Shown here one piece after another: positions 45,501-64,000 of a DNA stretch of 64,000 bases (within the stretch, counting starts at the first letter, position 1; every line of letters starts with the position of its first letter). Source of the DNA: Asterias amurensis. Lineage: Eukaryota > Echinodermata > Asteroidea > Forcipulatida > Asteriidae. The notes beneath the pieces are model-generated. The model worked only from the letters and a program-made list of their open reading frames with translations. It made no database searches and was not told the origin of the DNA. The stretch is from contig NC_092651.1 of the NCBI RefSeq assembly GCF_032118995.1, positions 16,555,349 through 16,619,348 of the forward strand. Reading direction: 5' to 3'. The position numbers were made by a program, and so were the translations under genes.

Positions 45501-48500
45501 AGCGTTCGGTGGAGAATCCTGCCCTACAATGGCTCAAATCAACCACATGAGGGCAGCAGACAACAACACTGCGTTTTACAACCTGTACGGTATCACGGAA
45601 GTGTCCAGCTGGGCTACATGTCATCGGATTGATGTAGAGAGCGGAACAGAGAAGGAATCTCATAAAAGGTTAGGATGGGAAAAGTGATGATCTCATCAAG
45701 ATTCATATCGATGTGTCAGTGCAAAATTTTGTATGGCGATTTTGAAAAAAATATTTCATGAAAATTCTCTGCCAGCCCGCAGCCTAAAAGCCAAGGTTTT
45801 CAATCAAATCACAGGCTAAATAATAATTTTGATGTCGGTTTAGCGTCAGAAGGGAAAGTGACTCTGTAAATGTTTAAATGGTTTGGGTACTTTTTGTGTT
45901 GATAACCCAATCAACAAATCCACAAATTCTGACATATCGATTGTAAATAAATACTTTATACAAGAAAATCAACAAAATTTTTAACCCAAGGATTTAAACC
46001 AACACTCTGCTGCTGACAACACCAGAGCTTGTGTCCAGTGAACTAAAAACACTCGCCCAAGTCACGCCACAATTGCAAAATGATCAAGTTTGAACCTTTG
46101 TGTATTTGTATTCAGTATTCCATTAGGAAAACCCCTGCTTGCTACTACGCTAGAGGTAAGAGACATGAATGACCAACCAATCACACAAGGACAGGGACAA
46201 CTTTATATCGGTAAGTGCTCCTTATGAAATCTCTATGGTGTCCAGCGACCAAATTGAGGAAATCACAACAAAATATCGTTAATGAAGCACAGCTGAATCG
46301 ATGGGATTATTGTAACACAACGTCAAGAGTTTTAGGTTGCTTGGCAATATTACTCTGGCTAACTCCTAGCTATTGTGTATTGCTGTTAAAGTTGTTGGAG
46401 GGTGCCAGCCCAAAGTGTAAGAAAAACCACCTCTGTTGCAAAGAATAGTGTGCTTACATTTGACTGAGATGAAGCCCTTAGATTAAATTTCTTTCTGAAA
46501 AAAATCCCTTTCTCTAAAACTACTTCAATATGAAACTATCTCATTATCTTTACCAAGTTAGTTATAAGGTCGACCTCCCTTTAATGATTAGTGCAATAGT
46601 GCTGACACCTTTTTAAAGCAAAATCTTCATTAATCATCAGACGAGGTGTCGACATGAAAAAAATTGAAAAACAAATCTGGTGATCTATTTTTAACAGTGT
46701 TTGTCTGAAAAAAAAGGAATTATTTATGCCCGAGTTTCAAACAATTCTCTACCCTTTACAAAAATGAAAGTACCCTCATTACTCCAGGAGGGGATACCAG
46801 AGTGTGCCTGCTTGATGGGGAGAATTGGACTGTACCATTGGACAAGAGGGTGATGAGGCCATCGGGCGATTGGGTCAGCATCACAGATAGAGGATTGGTG
46901 TTTATTGGTCGCCTGGATGACCAAGTGAAACGGCATGGGAAGAGAGTCAGTCTCTCGCAGATAAAAAAGGTAAAAAAGAACTAAACAGTTGTATGTTGAC
47001 AAACTTAAAAACCCAAGAACCATACATTGTACATGCAGAGATTGTCAAAGGCCGCCATCTGCACCTTGAGTGACCCACTATACATCGTATACACAAAATA
47101 AAAAATCTGTAGAAATGTATGCTTGATTAAATTATTCCTTGAAAAGCAGTGCCATAAGATAAGTTTTTAAAAGAAGAGATTTGAAATTTGTGATACAAAG
47201 ACAAGATCTAAGATGAAGTGGTAGACCTGTCACACCAGGAGTGTCGAGACTTGGTTTCAATGAGGGGAAGCATGGTACTGCATCAAAGATTCCTTGATGG
47301 AGTGTAAACTTGAAGAAATTCTGAGATTTACTGGGGAGCCTGAAAAGGTTTTAACGCCAAATTTGTTGCAATTTGTTTCTGATCCAAGAGAGTGGAAATC
47401 CTTCAAGGCGTAGAGTCCTGTGAGGTCATCCACACATCTCAAGACAAGCTTCTTCTTTTCTGTGTCATGTCCAAGACCCAACTCTCATCAGCTGCCATCT
47501 TAGATGAAGAATCCCTTAGAGACATCCTGGCTAACGTTCTCCTGTCTCACTGTCGCCCTGACCGGTGGTATTCCCTGGAGACCCTTCCGTTGACACTTCA
47601 TGGAAAGGTGGATGCGAGGGCGCTGTTGCAACACGCCAAGGAGGTGGATGAATGTGGCTGGGCGTCACGGGAGTGGAGGGAAGGTGGTCAGATGCAAAGA
47701 GAAACTTTGGCTGCCTTGTGGATGGTATGCAAAATCAAAATGAGATTCCTGATTTAAAATGGGCGTTTTTGTTTTCAAAGAAGTTTTTCTTCATGGAGGT
47801 TTTAAATTCAAACAAATCCTTCCTGCTTTTTCAAAAGTATGTAAACCTGTTTTTTGTTGTTGAACTATTCTCCCAAATTCCGAAAATCTTCTCCGCGGTA
47901 GTAGAATATAAAGCAAGGCAGTTCTCTAAAGAACAAAATCTACCTGGCATACTTGGTTTACACACATGGTGTTACCACAAACCAATATGTATCAAACTTT
48001 GTTACTATTAACATTGTTTCTAATCTTCCACTAGAATGCTTTATCATCATCAACCGAACCATCAGACACTGACTTCTTCATTCAACACGGCGGAGGAGAC
48101 TCCTTCCGAGCTGTTCAGCTAACAGATGCAGTGGAATCACAGACAAGAATATCTCTCCCTGAGCTACTAGATGTCATTGTACATGAAACATTCGCTCATG
48201 TCCTGGAACACATACAGATAAATGAATCTGAGGCGACCCACCGTCTTAAGGATGGATCTGATCTTGATAGCTCTGCTAAAGAACAAGAAGTTGATGTTGT
48301 TGGACAGCAAGATGTTGTGCTGGAAGACAGTCTTCTTGGGAATGGTTTTGGAAATAAAGATGAGCAAAGGATATTAATGAATTGTGGGATTTCAGAAATA
48401 ATCCCAACTATTAAAGAACAAGAAGTTGATGCTGTAGGACAGCAAGATGTTATGCAGGAAGACAGGCTTCTGGCGAGTGGTGTTGAAAATAAAGATGAGC

Positions 48501-51500
48501 AAAGGATGTTAACGCCTGGTGGGATTCCAGAAATAATCCCAACTATTAAAGCAGCAACCTATACTGAAAGTACATGTACTCGGCTTTATGCTGAATCAAA
48601 GGATAGAGAGCTGGAGTTAGATTATCAGCAGGTTCCAAAGAGGAGAAAAATTTCTTGTAAAAGAGAGAGATTTCTTGTAAAAACTGAGACGAAGAATGAA
48701 AACAGTCTAGCATTGTATGATAATTCTTCTGCACTGGAGTCAACTGTTAGAGATTCAGCGCTTGTCCGGGAAGCGTTTGGCCCAAGTGGGATTATGAAAT
48801 TGGAAGAAAGACAGAAGGCAATTGAAAAGCATGTGTCGTCGAAAAAGGAAATGATTTTGATGAATCAAGATGCAGATGAAGTGGATAATGACGCAAAGGG
48901 AATAAAGAACCACAGATTAATGCAGAATAGTGATTATCATGTGTCGCCCCCGAAAAGAATAAATAATTTAGTATCAGCTTGGACACGGAAAGAAGCTGTT
49001 TCAGAATCGGATGTTTGTTCCTCCACGGCTGCCGAACAGAAATCAATTCACGACAGGATTAAACTCAACATATCTGATGATGACATTTGCACTTCTTCAA
49101 CTTGCCACTTATCCCAGAATACATGCCACGATATACCCCGATCTAGCCGTGTTTCATACGCTGTAAGAAGGTGCTCTCAGTGGATGAGAGATACAGAGTT
49201 TGTTTCAGGAAATATCTGTGGAGAGAAGAAGGAGGCCACGTCAAACTGTCAACCGCCGCAGCTGATACAAAGATGGAGGTATGACACAGGAAAGTGTGTG
49301 GATGCATCTCCTTTAGTGGTTCTTACTACACGGTGAGGACGTGTTTAATTTTTATATTCTTCTTTCAGTTTGACCGAAGTGTGATTTAGAGGCAGAGATA
49401 AGAGACATAGATTAGTTCTTGTCAATGTAATGTTTGATATTTAATGGCATAATTCGTCACCGCTTTTACAAAGAGCAACATAATCTTTAAATGACAAATT
49501 CTTGATTACTACAGGAAGGAGACTTTATCTCAATAATTGCATTTTGCGGTTTCACAAAGACCCACAGGAGGCAAAGGAAAGAACAAAAGATGTCTCCACA
49601 GTAATTACAAACTAGAATGAGTATTCACAATTTGTAGAAAAAATTTTCAACGTTTTAAGTTCAAGCCCTGAAATTTTAGCCATTTTTTGTTTTCTGTTTA
49701 GGTTAAACACAGTTGTCTATATTGGTTCACACTCCCACAAGTTTGCAGGAGTTACCATGACAACAGGGAGAGCATTATGGGTAACGGAGTTGGGTGATAG
49801 AATAGAGTCGTCTGCCTGCCTGTCTACCTCAGGAAGTAAAATTATTGTTGGTAAGCCAGCCTGAATATAATTATCTCTTTTTTTGTTGTGCTAATTATAA
49901 TCTTTTTATATGTACACACAACTGTACCCTGTCTTTCAAAGATAAGGGTTTTTATGTCTGTGGTAACACCATGTAGCAAATCTATGTATATACACATGGT
50001 GTTACTGCCAACCGAATGAACACAAAGTTAATGCAAATCAATAAACACACCCACACTCCAATTTGTTTTTTTCATTTTCAGGTTGCTATGACAACAATCT
50101 GTACACTCTTGATTCTGAATCTGGGAAAGTCCTTTGGAAATTCAAAAGTGACGGACCAATCAAAAGCTCTCCAGTAGCTGACCGTTGCTCATCTCTTGTT
50201 TATGTTGGATCGCATGACAAGCATCTGTATGCCTTAGATGTTGAGGTAAAGTTACATAACTGATATTGAAACTCTTTAAAGGCAGTGGACACTATTGGTA
50301 GTTGCTCAAAACAATTATTAGCATAAAACCTATCGTGGTGCCGAGTAATGGGGGGAGGTTGATGGTATAAAACATTGTGAGAAACGGCTCCCTATGAAGT
50401 GACGGAGTTTTCGAGAAATTTTCCACGAATTTGATTTCAAGACCTCAGATTTAGAACTTGAGGTCTCGAAATCAACCATCTAAACGTACACAAACTTCGT
50501 GTGACAAGGGTGTTTTTTTCTTTCATTATTATCTCGCAACTTCAATGACCGATCGAGCTCAAATTTTCACAGGTTTGTTGTTTTATGCATATGTTGAGAT
50601 ACACCAACTGTGAAGGCTAGTCTTTGACAATTACCCAAATTGTTCAGTACCTTTAAAGGGTTTGGGTACCGGTACAGTTTGTTTGACACAAAACACAATG
50701 TCCACAGATTTACATTAAACTTACACAGTTTGAAGATAATGATATTTGAAAGCTTCTCTTGAAATATTACTCGCTGAGGTGCTGTAGTTTTTGAGAAATG
50801 AGTGGAGCAATGTCATGACAAAAAGTTTTTTTGTCTCAAAAGACAAACATTATTTTAGCACGCACTATTTTTCCTTCATGGTACAACATATTTAGGCGAC
50901 TCTCCAAAATTTGTAATTGTAATTTGCTCTGTAATTTTCAAAAACTTGACGACTATGAAGCTGAATTTTCTACAGGTAACATATATATACATACATGTTC
51001 ACTCACAGTGAGTAGGGATTCATGTCATTGCCAACAACTTTTTTGTAAAATTGTCTGCTTGTATGAATTGTAGAATATGTTTTTTTTTTCTTCAGGATTA
51101 TAGCTGCAAATGGCGTGTGCATTGTGGAGGAGGGTCTGTATTCTCATCACCTACTATCCACTACCAATCCTCAACTGTGTATGTAGCAACACTCGCTGGC
51201 AGCTTAGTAGCCATCGATAAGGTATGTCAAGATCGTTTTTAAGATTGCTCTTCTCGTTTTTAAATGCTTTAACAAAACTACACCTCATTATATTACTTTA
51301 CTGTCACATTACACTCCTCCACAATTTCTTCGGTTCACACTTGACATCACTCGCTTGAATGTTCCCCGAGCAAACAAAGTTTTAGGTCAGAAGGCTTTCA
51401 GTGTGGCTGGGCCAATGATTTGGAACAATCTCCCAACTGCCATTAGGGAATCTAATACTCTAACTGCTTTTCGTAAAGTCCTCTTAAAAGACTTACCTTT

Positions 51501-53458
51501 TTCTTTCCGTCTTTTTGTTAATTTCTTTCTAGTGCGCTATGATCTTGATGGAATAGCGCCTTATTAATTTTAATTGTTGTTGTTTGACTTATGACATCAG
51601 AAAAGAATGTGACATTATAATATATTGACCCAATTCACCTGACGTCATCATCAGAATATTCTTGGATGCGCCATTTTGGTGGTCAATGTCACGGTGCGTT
51701 ATTCAGTGAAGTGCGCATTTTAAGTGACGCGGCGTTTACACGCAAACCTATTGGCCACCAAAATGGTGAGCGTGGCCCCAGTCGACGCGTGTGATGTGCG
51801 TGCAAGGGGTCAATAGATTCCTTGCTTATGACCTCGCAACATTTATAAGAATCTCTCAAAACTCATTTGTTTAATTTGTCACTCAAATGTTTTGCTTATT
51901 CTGTACAATCCTTTTTGCCTATTTTGTGTTACTGTTTTGTGTTTTAAGCGTTATACTTTCTATTGTTAGAGGACTTTAAATGCATTGTATTATTAGTATT
52001 ACAAGCTCAAACAGCGCCTTAATTGAGATAAAAAGAAGACCACTTAGTGGCTGAGAGTTGTCCGTGTTGTGTACAAGTTTTTAGAATGTAATTCTATAAA
52101 TATCTCCCTGATTGTTGTTCAAAATTTGCCTGATTATTAAAACTTTGTCCTCATTATTTTGACTGTACATGTTATTCTAAATATCTCACTGATTGTTGTT
52201 CAAATTGGCCCTGCAGCACACAGGGCTGGAGAGATGGACCTTCAGTTGTGGTAAACCGATCTTCTCTTCACCCTCAGTGTCTAGGGACAGTGTGGTATTC
52301 GGAAGTGTGAACGGCATCCTATATTGCGTTGATCACGATGGCAAACAGGTAAAGAACTATGGTTTATAATCGGGGTGTCGTGACCAAGTGGTTTAGGGCG
52401 GTGGACTCTGTAGTTTTTGAGTTCTGTAACTTACTGAATCCTTAATAAGCTCTGTACACTCGGTACTTTTCACAAGTTCTGTATTAAAAAAAACCCACAG
52501 GAAAACCACTCGCAATGCAAAGATCCTTGGTTCTAATCCAACCAAGTGATTTGCATGTGTATTTTTTTCACAGAATGCAAAAATAAACATATAAAATCTA
52601 ATTTAATATAATCAAAGTAAAGTACATGCTACCTTTTCGACACATTTTTACAAAAAAGGAATATCTCACTTGAGTAAATTAAAGGAAAACTTTCTGTATC
52701 CAGCGACCAGTTTTCCACTCATTTTTACTATAAGGAATGTATCATTTGAGTAATTTAGATACTATTTTACTTCATAATGTAGTTCAAGTGGTGGCAGGAT
52801 ACGAAAACTTTTCCGATAATTTGTTGTTTTGTCAATTTTATTTTAGCTCTGGAGCTTCTCAACGAATGCACCAATTTTCTCCTCACCTTGTGTTTCACCA
52901 TCGACCACAGACGACCCTCTGTCGCCGACACTCCATGTGCCCCATAAATCCATCCTTCATTCGGCTCAAGATGCCTGCATTGTCTTTGGTTCACATGACC
53001 ACTATGTTTACTGTGTGTGTCTCACAACAGGGAAGTTACAATGGTGGCACAGGATGCCATCTACAGTATATGCTTCACCATTCATCTTTAGGAATCATAG
53101 ACTCTCCAATCGAAGAATGTCCATGAACCATCACACATGCTCTAAAGAATCGGCTCAAAGTGACTGTACAGTGCATCCGTGTCTGGAGTATTTGGAGACC
53201 AAGAAAGCAGCAAATTCTGGAGAGCTGTCCAAGAAAATACCACCCCATCTACCCACTGCATCCAATGGCTGCATGGCTCGTTTGTTTGTGGCTGTTTGCT
53301 CCACTGAGGGGTCAGTCATGATATTTGACCTGAGGTCAGGAGAGGTCATTGCTTCCTGTCAACTACCTGGTGAAGTCTTTTCATCCCCGGTGGTTGTTGG
53401 CGATTATTTGGTCGTCGGCTGCAGGGATGATTATGTGTATTGCTTGGAGATCAGTTGA
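42547..53458 (+). CDS. AASDH: AASDH / ACSF4, beta-alanine-activating enzyme, 1377 aa, complete
   Basis: Acyl-adenylate-forming enzyme that loads an amino acid (beta-alanine in known homologs) on a carrier domain. Fourteen exons: 42547-42788, 43532-43652, 43922-44157, 44676-44865, 45418-45668, 46116-46210, 46788-46969, 47389-47724, 48035-49332, 49702-49850, 50082-50245, 51096-51221, 52217-52348 and 52847-53458; phases close to 1378 codons. Adenylation motifs: HTSGTTGKP (174-182), YGITE (320-324), GD (405-406), RHGKR near 430, and catalytic K512 in LHGKVD. The carrier domain has phosphopantetheine serine S574 in GGGDS. Residues about 970-1377 form PQQ-type propeller repeats (DTGKCVDASPLVV, VGSHDKHLYALD, VFSSP repeated). 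Human AASDH is about 1100 aa; the extra length is mainly a charged linker in exon 9, with two 45-aa tandem repeats. AATAAA at 53875. Confidence 0.95.
42815..42950. repeat. CAGGCCT-family interspersed repeat in AASDH intron 1
   Basis: CAGGCCTCGAAAA, CACAGCAATTGCCATGGTGCC and TTGCTGCGCCCCTTCAAAAG match the repeat near 26365-26520. Confidence 0.6.
43118..43482. mobile_element. MITE family I, right end TTAA-flanked, in AASDH intron 1
   Basis: Left end AAGACCCTGGAAACTATTGG, right end CCAATAGTGTCCACTGCC then TTAA at 43479. Internal GATTTCGAGACCTCAAATTC palindrome. Confidence 0.8.
45055..45305. repeat. MITE family I, partial, in AASDH intron 4
   Basis: Contains GACACCCTTGTTGCACAA, GTGCGCTTTCAGATTC, CTCACAATGTTTTATACTAT and ends ACCAATAGTGTCCAGTGC. 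Confidence 0.65.
45965..46095 (-). mobile_element. tRNA-derived SINE S2 head, in AASDH intron 5
   Basis: Reverse complement resembles 36700-36790 (a box-B-like region, CACTCTGCTG, GTCCAGTGAACT, GTCACGCCACAATTG). Degenerate. Confidence 0.55.
48278..48547 (+). repeat. 135-bp coding tandem repeat (45 aa x 2) in AASDH exon 9
   Basis: Protein repeats at residues 633-677 and 678-722 each run KEQEVD(V/A)VGQQDV ... NKDEQR(I/M)L ... G(I)(S/P)EIIPTI. The length is a multiple of three, so the frame is kept. It lies in the charged linker between carrier domain and propeller. Confidence 0.92.
50276..50657. mobile_element. MITE family I, full-length, TTAA-flanked, in AASDH intron 11
   Basis: TTAA at 50276 and 50654. 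The left TIR AAGGCAGTGGACACTATTGG is intact, the right end is decayed (ACCCAAATTGTTCAGTACC). Its right TTAA is also the left TTAA of the adjoining family IV copy. Confidence 0.8.
50654..50840. repeat. MITE family IV, left-end fragment
   Basis: Starts TTAAAGGGTTTGGGTACCGG, then ACACAAAACACAATGTCCAC, CTTCTCTTGAAATATTACTC and GAGGTGCTGTAGTTTTTGAG. The far arm is missing. Confidence 0.7.
51245..52030 (+). mobile_element. truncated non-LTR (LINE) 3' end in AASDH intron 12, interrupted by another repeat
   Basis: Positions 51350-51500 translate to LNVPRANKVLGQKAFSVAG then PMIWNNLPTAIRESNTLTAF, a pattern I recall from the C-terminal tail of many LINE reverse transcriptase ORFs (RAFSVAGPxLWNSLP). It is 5'-truncated; no RT catalytic motif remains. 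About 230 bp (51599-51829) with TATTGACCC / GGGTCAATA inner ends is inserted; CTTATGAC (8 bp) stands at both borders. The LINE 3' UTR resumes near 51830. Confidence 0.65.
52375..52570 (+). mobile_element. tRNA-derived SINE with internal insertion, in AASDH intron 13
   Basis: Head GACCAAGTGGTTTAGGGCGG (A-box-like) and later CCTTGGTTCTAATCCAACC (B-box-like), separated by CTCTGTACACTCGGTAC and GAAAACCACTCG. Confidence 0.55.
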
Positions 53459-53599
53459 TCAAATACAACCGATTTGTAGGTCAAATTAGTCAGAAATATA
53501 TTGGCTTTGGAGCTGGAAGAAGCATCAACTTTGGGTGGGCAGCCGATCGCATGTGTCTGGAGTAATGACTTACCGATCGACTAGAGAACTGGAGGAACC

Positions 53600-53885
53600 T
53601 TATTTGTTTTTACCCTTGCACGAATGTGCATTAAGCACTTTATACTCGGAACTTTCTCCCAAGTTCTGTGAAAAAGAAATCCACTCGGGTGGGATTCGAA
53701 CAATGAACTTTGCATTGCAAGCCCTACGTGTATGTTGGCGGTCTCCCTGCGATGCAGATGTCTTTCTACTAGACCACCGAGCTAGCCCTGTGACTAGAGG
53801 CAGTTTGAATCCTTTGTGTTAGCAGCGAGTACCGCAATGATTTAATTGACGTTAGTTTTGCATCGGGGATAAAGAATAAAATTTG
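53600..53885 (-). mobile_element. tRNA-derived SINE S1-related, reverse orientation
   Basis: ACTCGGGTGGGATTCGAACAATGAAC (minus-strand B-box) and TCTACTAGACCACCGAG (minus-strand A-box) match the element at 27358. It starts about 140 bp after the AASDH stop and includes the only nearby AATAAA (53875-53880). Confidence 0.65.
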
Positions 53886-56800
53886 TTTTTAATCTTACTG
53901 TATACTCGGTACTTTTCCCCCGAGTGGATAAACCTTACCTCAACATATGCACAGACAACTTGCCTGAATAAAGACAACATATGCACAAACTGTATCGTTG
54001 TTAGCCAATGTGAGGTTTTATTTTATCATAAAAAATCCAAAAATATACATAACCACATTCTGTACACAAATATTAGAAATATCGTTTTGTTTTCTTCTTT
54101 CTATCAGAGTATTAAAATATTGATCTGTGGTTTAAAGGAAGGCAGATTCGCTGTTCATTGAATACAACTTGTTCATTATCTCTAAAACTAATATGAATTC
54201 CAGAAACTACTGAATACAATGTGATTGAATTGTAGTAATGCCAATTTCTATATATACAGTATGTTTGTTAGTTGCTGAAATGAATATTGTGGTCTAGTTT
54301 CTAGAGTACATCAGTTTGATGAGTTAATTATATGATACTGTGTCATAGGTACCTGCCTATTTCCGTCAGTATTTTAAAACAGCTTGCATAATATAAAAGC
54401 AATTTAAGATGCTGCTTTAGAAGAATTTACTCCGATTCTAAGCAAATACTACAGAGGCAGGAAGGCGCATGATGGGGAACTGAAACTCTATTTAATGCTG
54501 GAATGTAAAATATGAATGAGTGCCATTTCAGCAAGCAAATTGTTTGCTATATCATCGATAGCAATGGTAATTGTCTGCACAGAGCCTTTGTTGCAACACA
54601 GAGTTGCATACTAAAATGACGTCCAGTTCAGATTTCTGCCAGAGTTCCCCATTTTGCACCTTCGACATTTTATTATCTTTGATTCCAAGATGGAAAGCAG
54701 AACAGAAGTAGCAGAATTGCCATGCACAAATCAGATTAACAAAACACAATTCCACCGAACAGCCGATGACAATGCAGTGTTCTAAAAAATATTTGTAAAA
54801 ATAAGAAACAATGTGTTTTTCACCCATAATTTCAATTTGGTAAGAGTACAATCCGAACATCTGCAGCCCTTTTGAAAAGATGGACAAAAATTCACACATC
54901 AATGGAATACAGTAATCAAACATCATATTTTGTGTGTGAAATCATGTGGGATGCTGGTGGAATACAAGGGCTTAAATCCCTTGGTCAGCCCTTGTATTTA
55001 AAAGACCATGTAACCTTTGTTTACACAAACAGTAACCCAGTACATTCCATGGCATTTCATGGCAGTCAATATACTACACTGGTCATTAGGGGTTTGTACA
55101 TTTTGTGCCATAATTTCCACATCAATTCAAGAGTTATTATAACAACACAGACATGCAACTTTCTAATTGCATAAAAAGAGGAAATGGCTGATCTCACTTA
55201 AGTTTTGTAGTGTTTTACACTGTTTTGAAAACAAAAGTTGATAAAAACCACACAGTCCAACCTCCATAAAATCTTAGATTTAATGTTCCCTTCCATTGAG
55301 ATGTGTACAAAATCGAGCCTGCATGAAGTCCAAGCTCTGTGGCTCTTGTGGCACAGGTCAATTGGTCTATAAGATTTGTCCGAGGGCCAAATGCCATGCC
55401 TGGATTAAGAATATCTTTCATGAATACATAAAAATACATCAGAGTTCTATCTAAATAGACTCACTCGGCAGACTACAAATATACTATTTCAATAGATTTT
55501 TGCCAGGCTGCAACCATCTTGTCTGGTTCCCTATGGCGCATCACATTAATGAATACCGATAGTCATTGTACCAAACAGGACACAGCTTTCTGGCTCTTCA
55601 ATCCTCTGTTTGGCTACACAGGAGAGAATCAAAATGGCCGCAGCACCTTGATAAATATTTGACAAAGAGTTGCCAAAAAACCTGTCTATATTAGAAGCGC
55701 TACATTTTATTTTTAAAGTACGCACCTTAGCCCTTAATGTTTTTTCTTGTCAAAGTATAAAATATTTATCATAATCTCAAACAAGCTGCTCATCAAAACT
55801 GACTGATACAAAAATTTATTTCATATAAACATGGAAGAAATATTGTAATACTATAGGTTACGTTTTGAGGATATTATTTGTTTAGTCTTCTTGGAATTTT
55901 TATGTTTACCTTCAAAGTTCAACGACAAGCCTGGTACTTCATAGAGGCAACAAAGGCGATTGCCTCCATGCCCCCCTGTTCATTGCCTTTGTGCCTTTGA
56001 AATGCTCCAGTAGAAATTAACAATTTCCCTTTACCAAGGAGAATATGCCTTGGTGCCCTTGCCCTTTCAAAAACAAACCATACAGGTCTGCAATGAACAC
56101 ACTCACTTTATGAAAGCAAATTTAAATTTTGTACACAACATTTCAATACACATTTCAAAACTGAGTTTTTCCCCCCAGATTCCCGCTACCACCTGAGTAC
56201 ATTTTGTACTTCACACTTTTCAGTCCTAAACCACAACTAAAAAACCTTACATGATTACAAAACAAACAGCATTATAGATACATTTCTAAGCCTCATTTTT
56301 ATGCAAATTTACTTTTTATATAAACAAATTTAAAAGGGTAGCAGTTTATCAACACAACTTGACTAGAAAGTTATTCACGAGTACAAGAATGGAAAAGACC
56401 ATTAAAATCCCTGTTGTGGTATTGATGTTTTTTAAATAATGCTGTGGGTTGACAACAATATAATGTGACCTCCAAATATTCCTTTTTCCTAAAAAATGAC
56501 AGTGAGGTAAATTATGGAAAATGCAAGTGGAAAACTGTTAATATTTGAATGATACAAGATTAGGTTGTTTTAATAAAAATATTTTCTGCTAGAAAAGGGA
56601 AAAGTAAATAATTTTGACAAACACCAACAAAAAAGCACTTCCTTGCATGAAATTACACATTTTTGGGTGTAAATTTATCCTTGAGTACCAAAACAAAAAT
56701 GGGGAAAAGTAGCCCAACACAAAAGCCCCAAGTTGGTACATAACTGATAAGCAGCACAAAAAAAAATTTAAATAACAAGCAGAAGCGTAAAATATTAGTC

Positions 56801-57031
56801 AGGAATTTTTCTTCTGCCCCTCGCTTAGCCTATGGATACTACACTTACAAAACTTGTGTAGCAGTTCGCCACTAGCTCTTCAAGCAGAGAGTGATGATTG
56901 GAAGTTTAGAGCTACAATACTGAGACAAGATTAACATGTCATCAAAAAATGTCTTTTCAACCATTTGGATGGTTAAAATATAACACCGGTGAAAACAATT
57001 CTTGATGTGCTTTGGTCAAATGAACATCTCG
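53886..57031 (-). other. probable long 3' UTR of the LMO7/LIMCH1-like gene
   Basis: About 3.1 kb without plus- or minus-strand coding signal and poor in MITEs compared with its surroundings. On the minus strand AATAAA is seen at 54022-54017. Contains a family repeat at 54985-55400 (shared with 60880-61220) and a CAGGCCTG-family repeat at 55925-56095. UTR status is inferred from position only. Confidence 0.45.
54985..55400. repeat. interspersed repeat, also at 60880-61220
   Basis: Shared strings include ACCTTTGTTTACA, CATAATTTCCACA, CAATCTCCATAAAAT-type, CTTCCATT and GTGTACAAAT. Class unknown. Confidence 0.6.

Positions 57032-64000
<6,969 letters not shown>

Overview
This is a window of animal nuclear DNA: genes are split by spliceosomal introns, codon use is relaxed, and introns and spacers are packed with short DNA-transposon relics (MITEs) and tRNA-derived SINEs. 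The gene content (SLC6 transporter, LMO7/LIMCH1-type LIM protein, AASDH, and tandem isopenicillin-N-synthase-like dioxygenases in an animal) together with the style of the repeats suggests a marine deuterostome invertebrate, most likely an echinoderm such as a sea star. That assignment is inference. No rRNA, true tRNA gene, CRISPR array or LTR/retroviral element was seen.

Layout. (1) 1142-9538, minus strand: first five coding exons of a glycine-transporter-like SLC6 gene, with the rest beyond the left edge. (2) 9.5-17.2 kb: a repeat-rich spacer holding a decayed dioxygenase exon 6 (14389-14495) and duplicated flanks of the next genes, pointing to a lost or partial gene copy. (3) 17278-38537, plus strand: three intact seven-exon 2-oxoglutarate/Fe(II) dioxygenase genes in tandem (A, B, C; 312, 313 and 317 aa). 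All keep the H-x-D...H iron triad and an RQS motif. (4) 39870-41741, minus strand: a two-exon gene for a 253-aa MYND zinc finger + ubiquitin-like + UBA protein. It lies head-to-head with (5) 42547-53458, plus strand: a complete 14-exon AASDH (beta-alanine-activating enzyme, ACSF4) of 1377 aa, with adenylation domain, carrier-protein serine and C-terminal PQQ-type beta-propeller. (6) 57032-64000, minus strand: six 3' exons of an LMO7/LIMCH1-like gene (coiled coil to C-terminal LIM domain), converging tail-to-tail on AASDH with an apparent 3-kb 3' UTR.

Exon coordinates were derived by hand from GT/AG sites. In every gene model the reading phases close exactly, which is the main support for them.

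Themes for a second look: local tandem duplications that copy a splice site, found in three genes (the SLC6 case is in frame, 117 bp = 39 codons per unit, giving several competing donors); an exon 1 far more similar among the dioxygenase paralogs than their other exons, as expected from gene conversion; a perfect 92-bp palindrome; at least five MITE families that target TTAA; and IPNS-like dioxygenases beside an NRPS-like adenylating enzyme.
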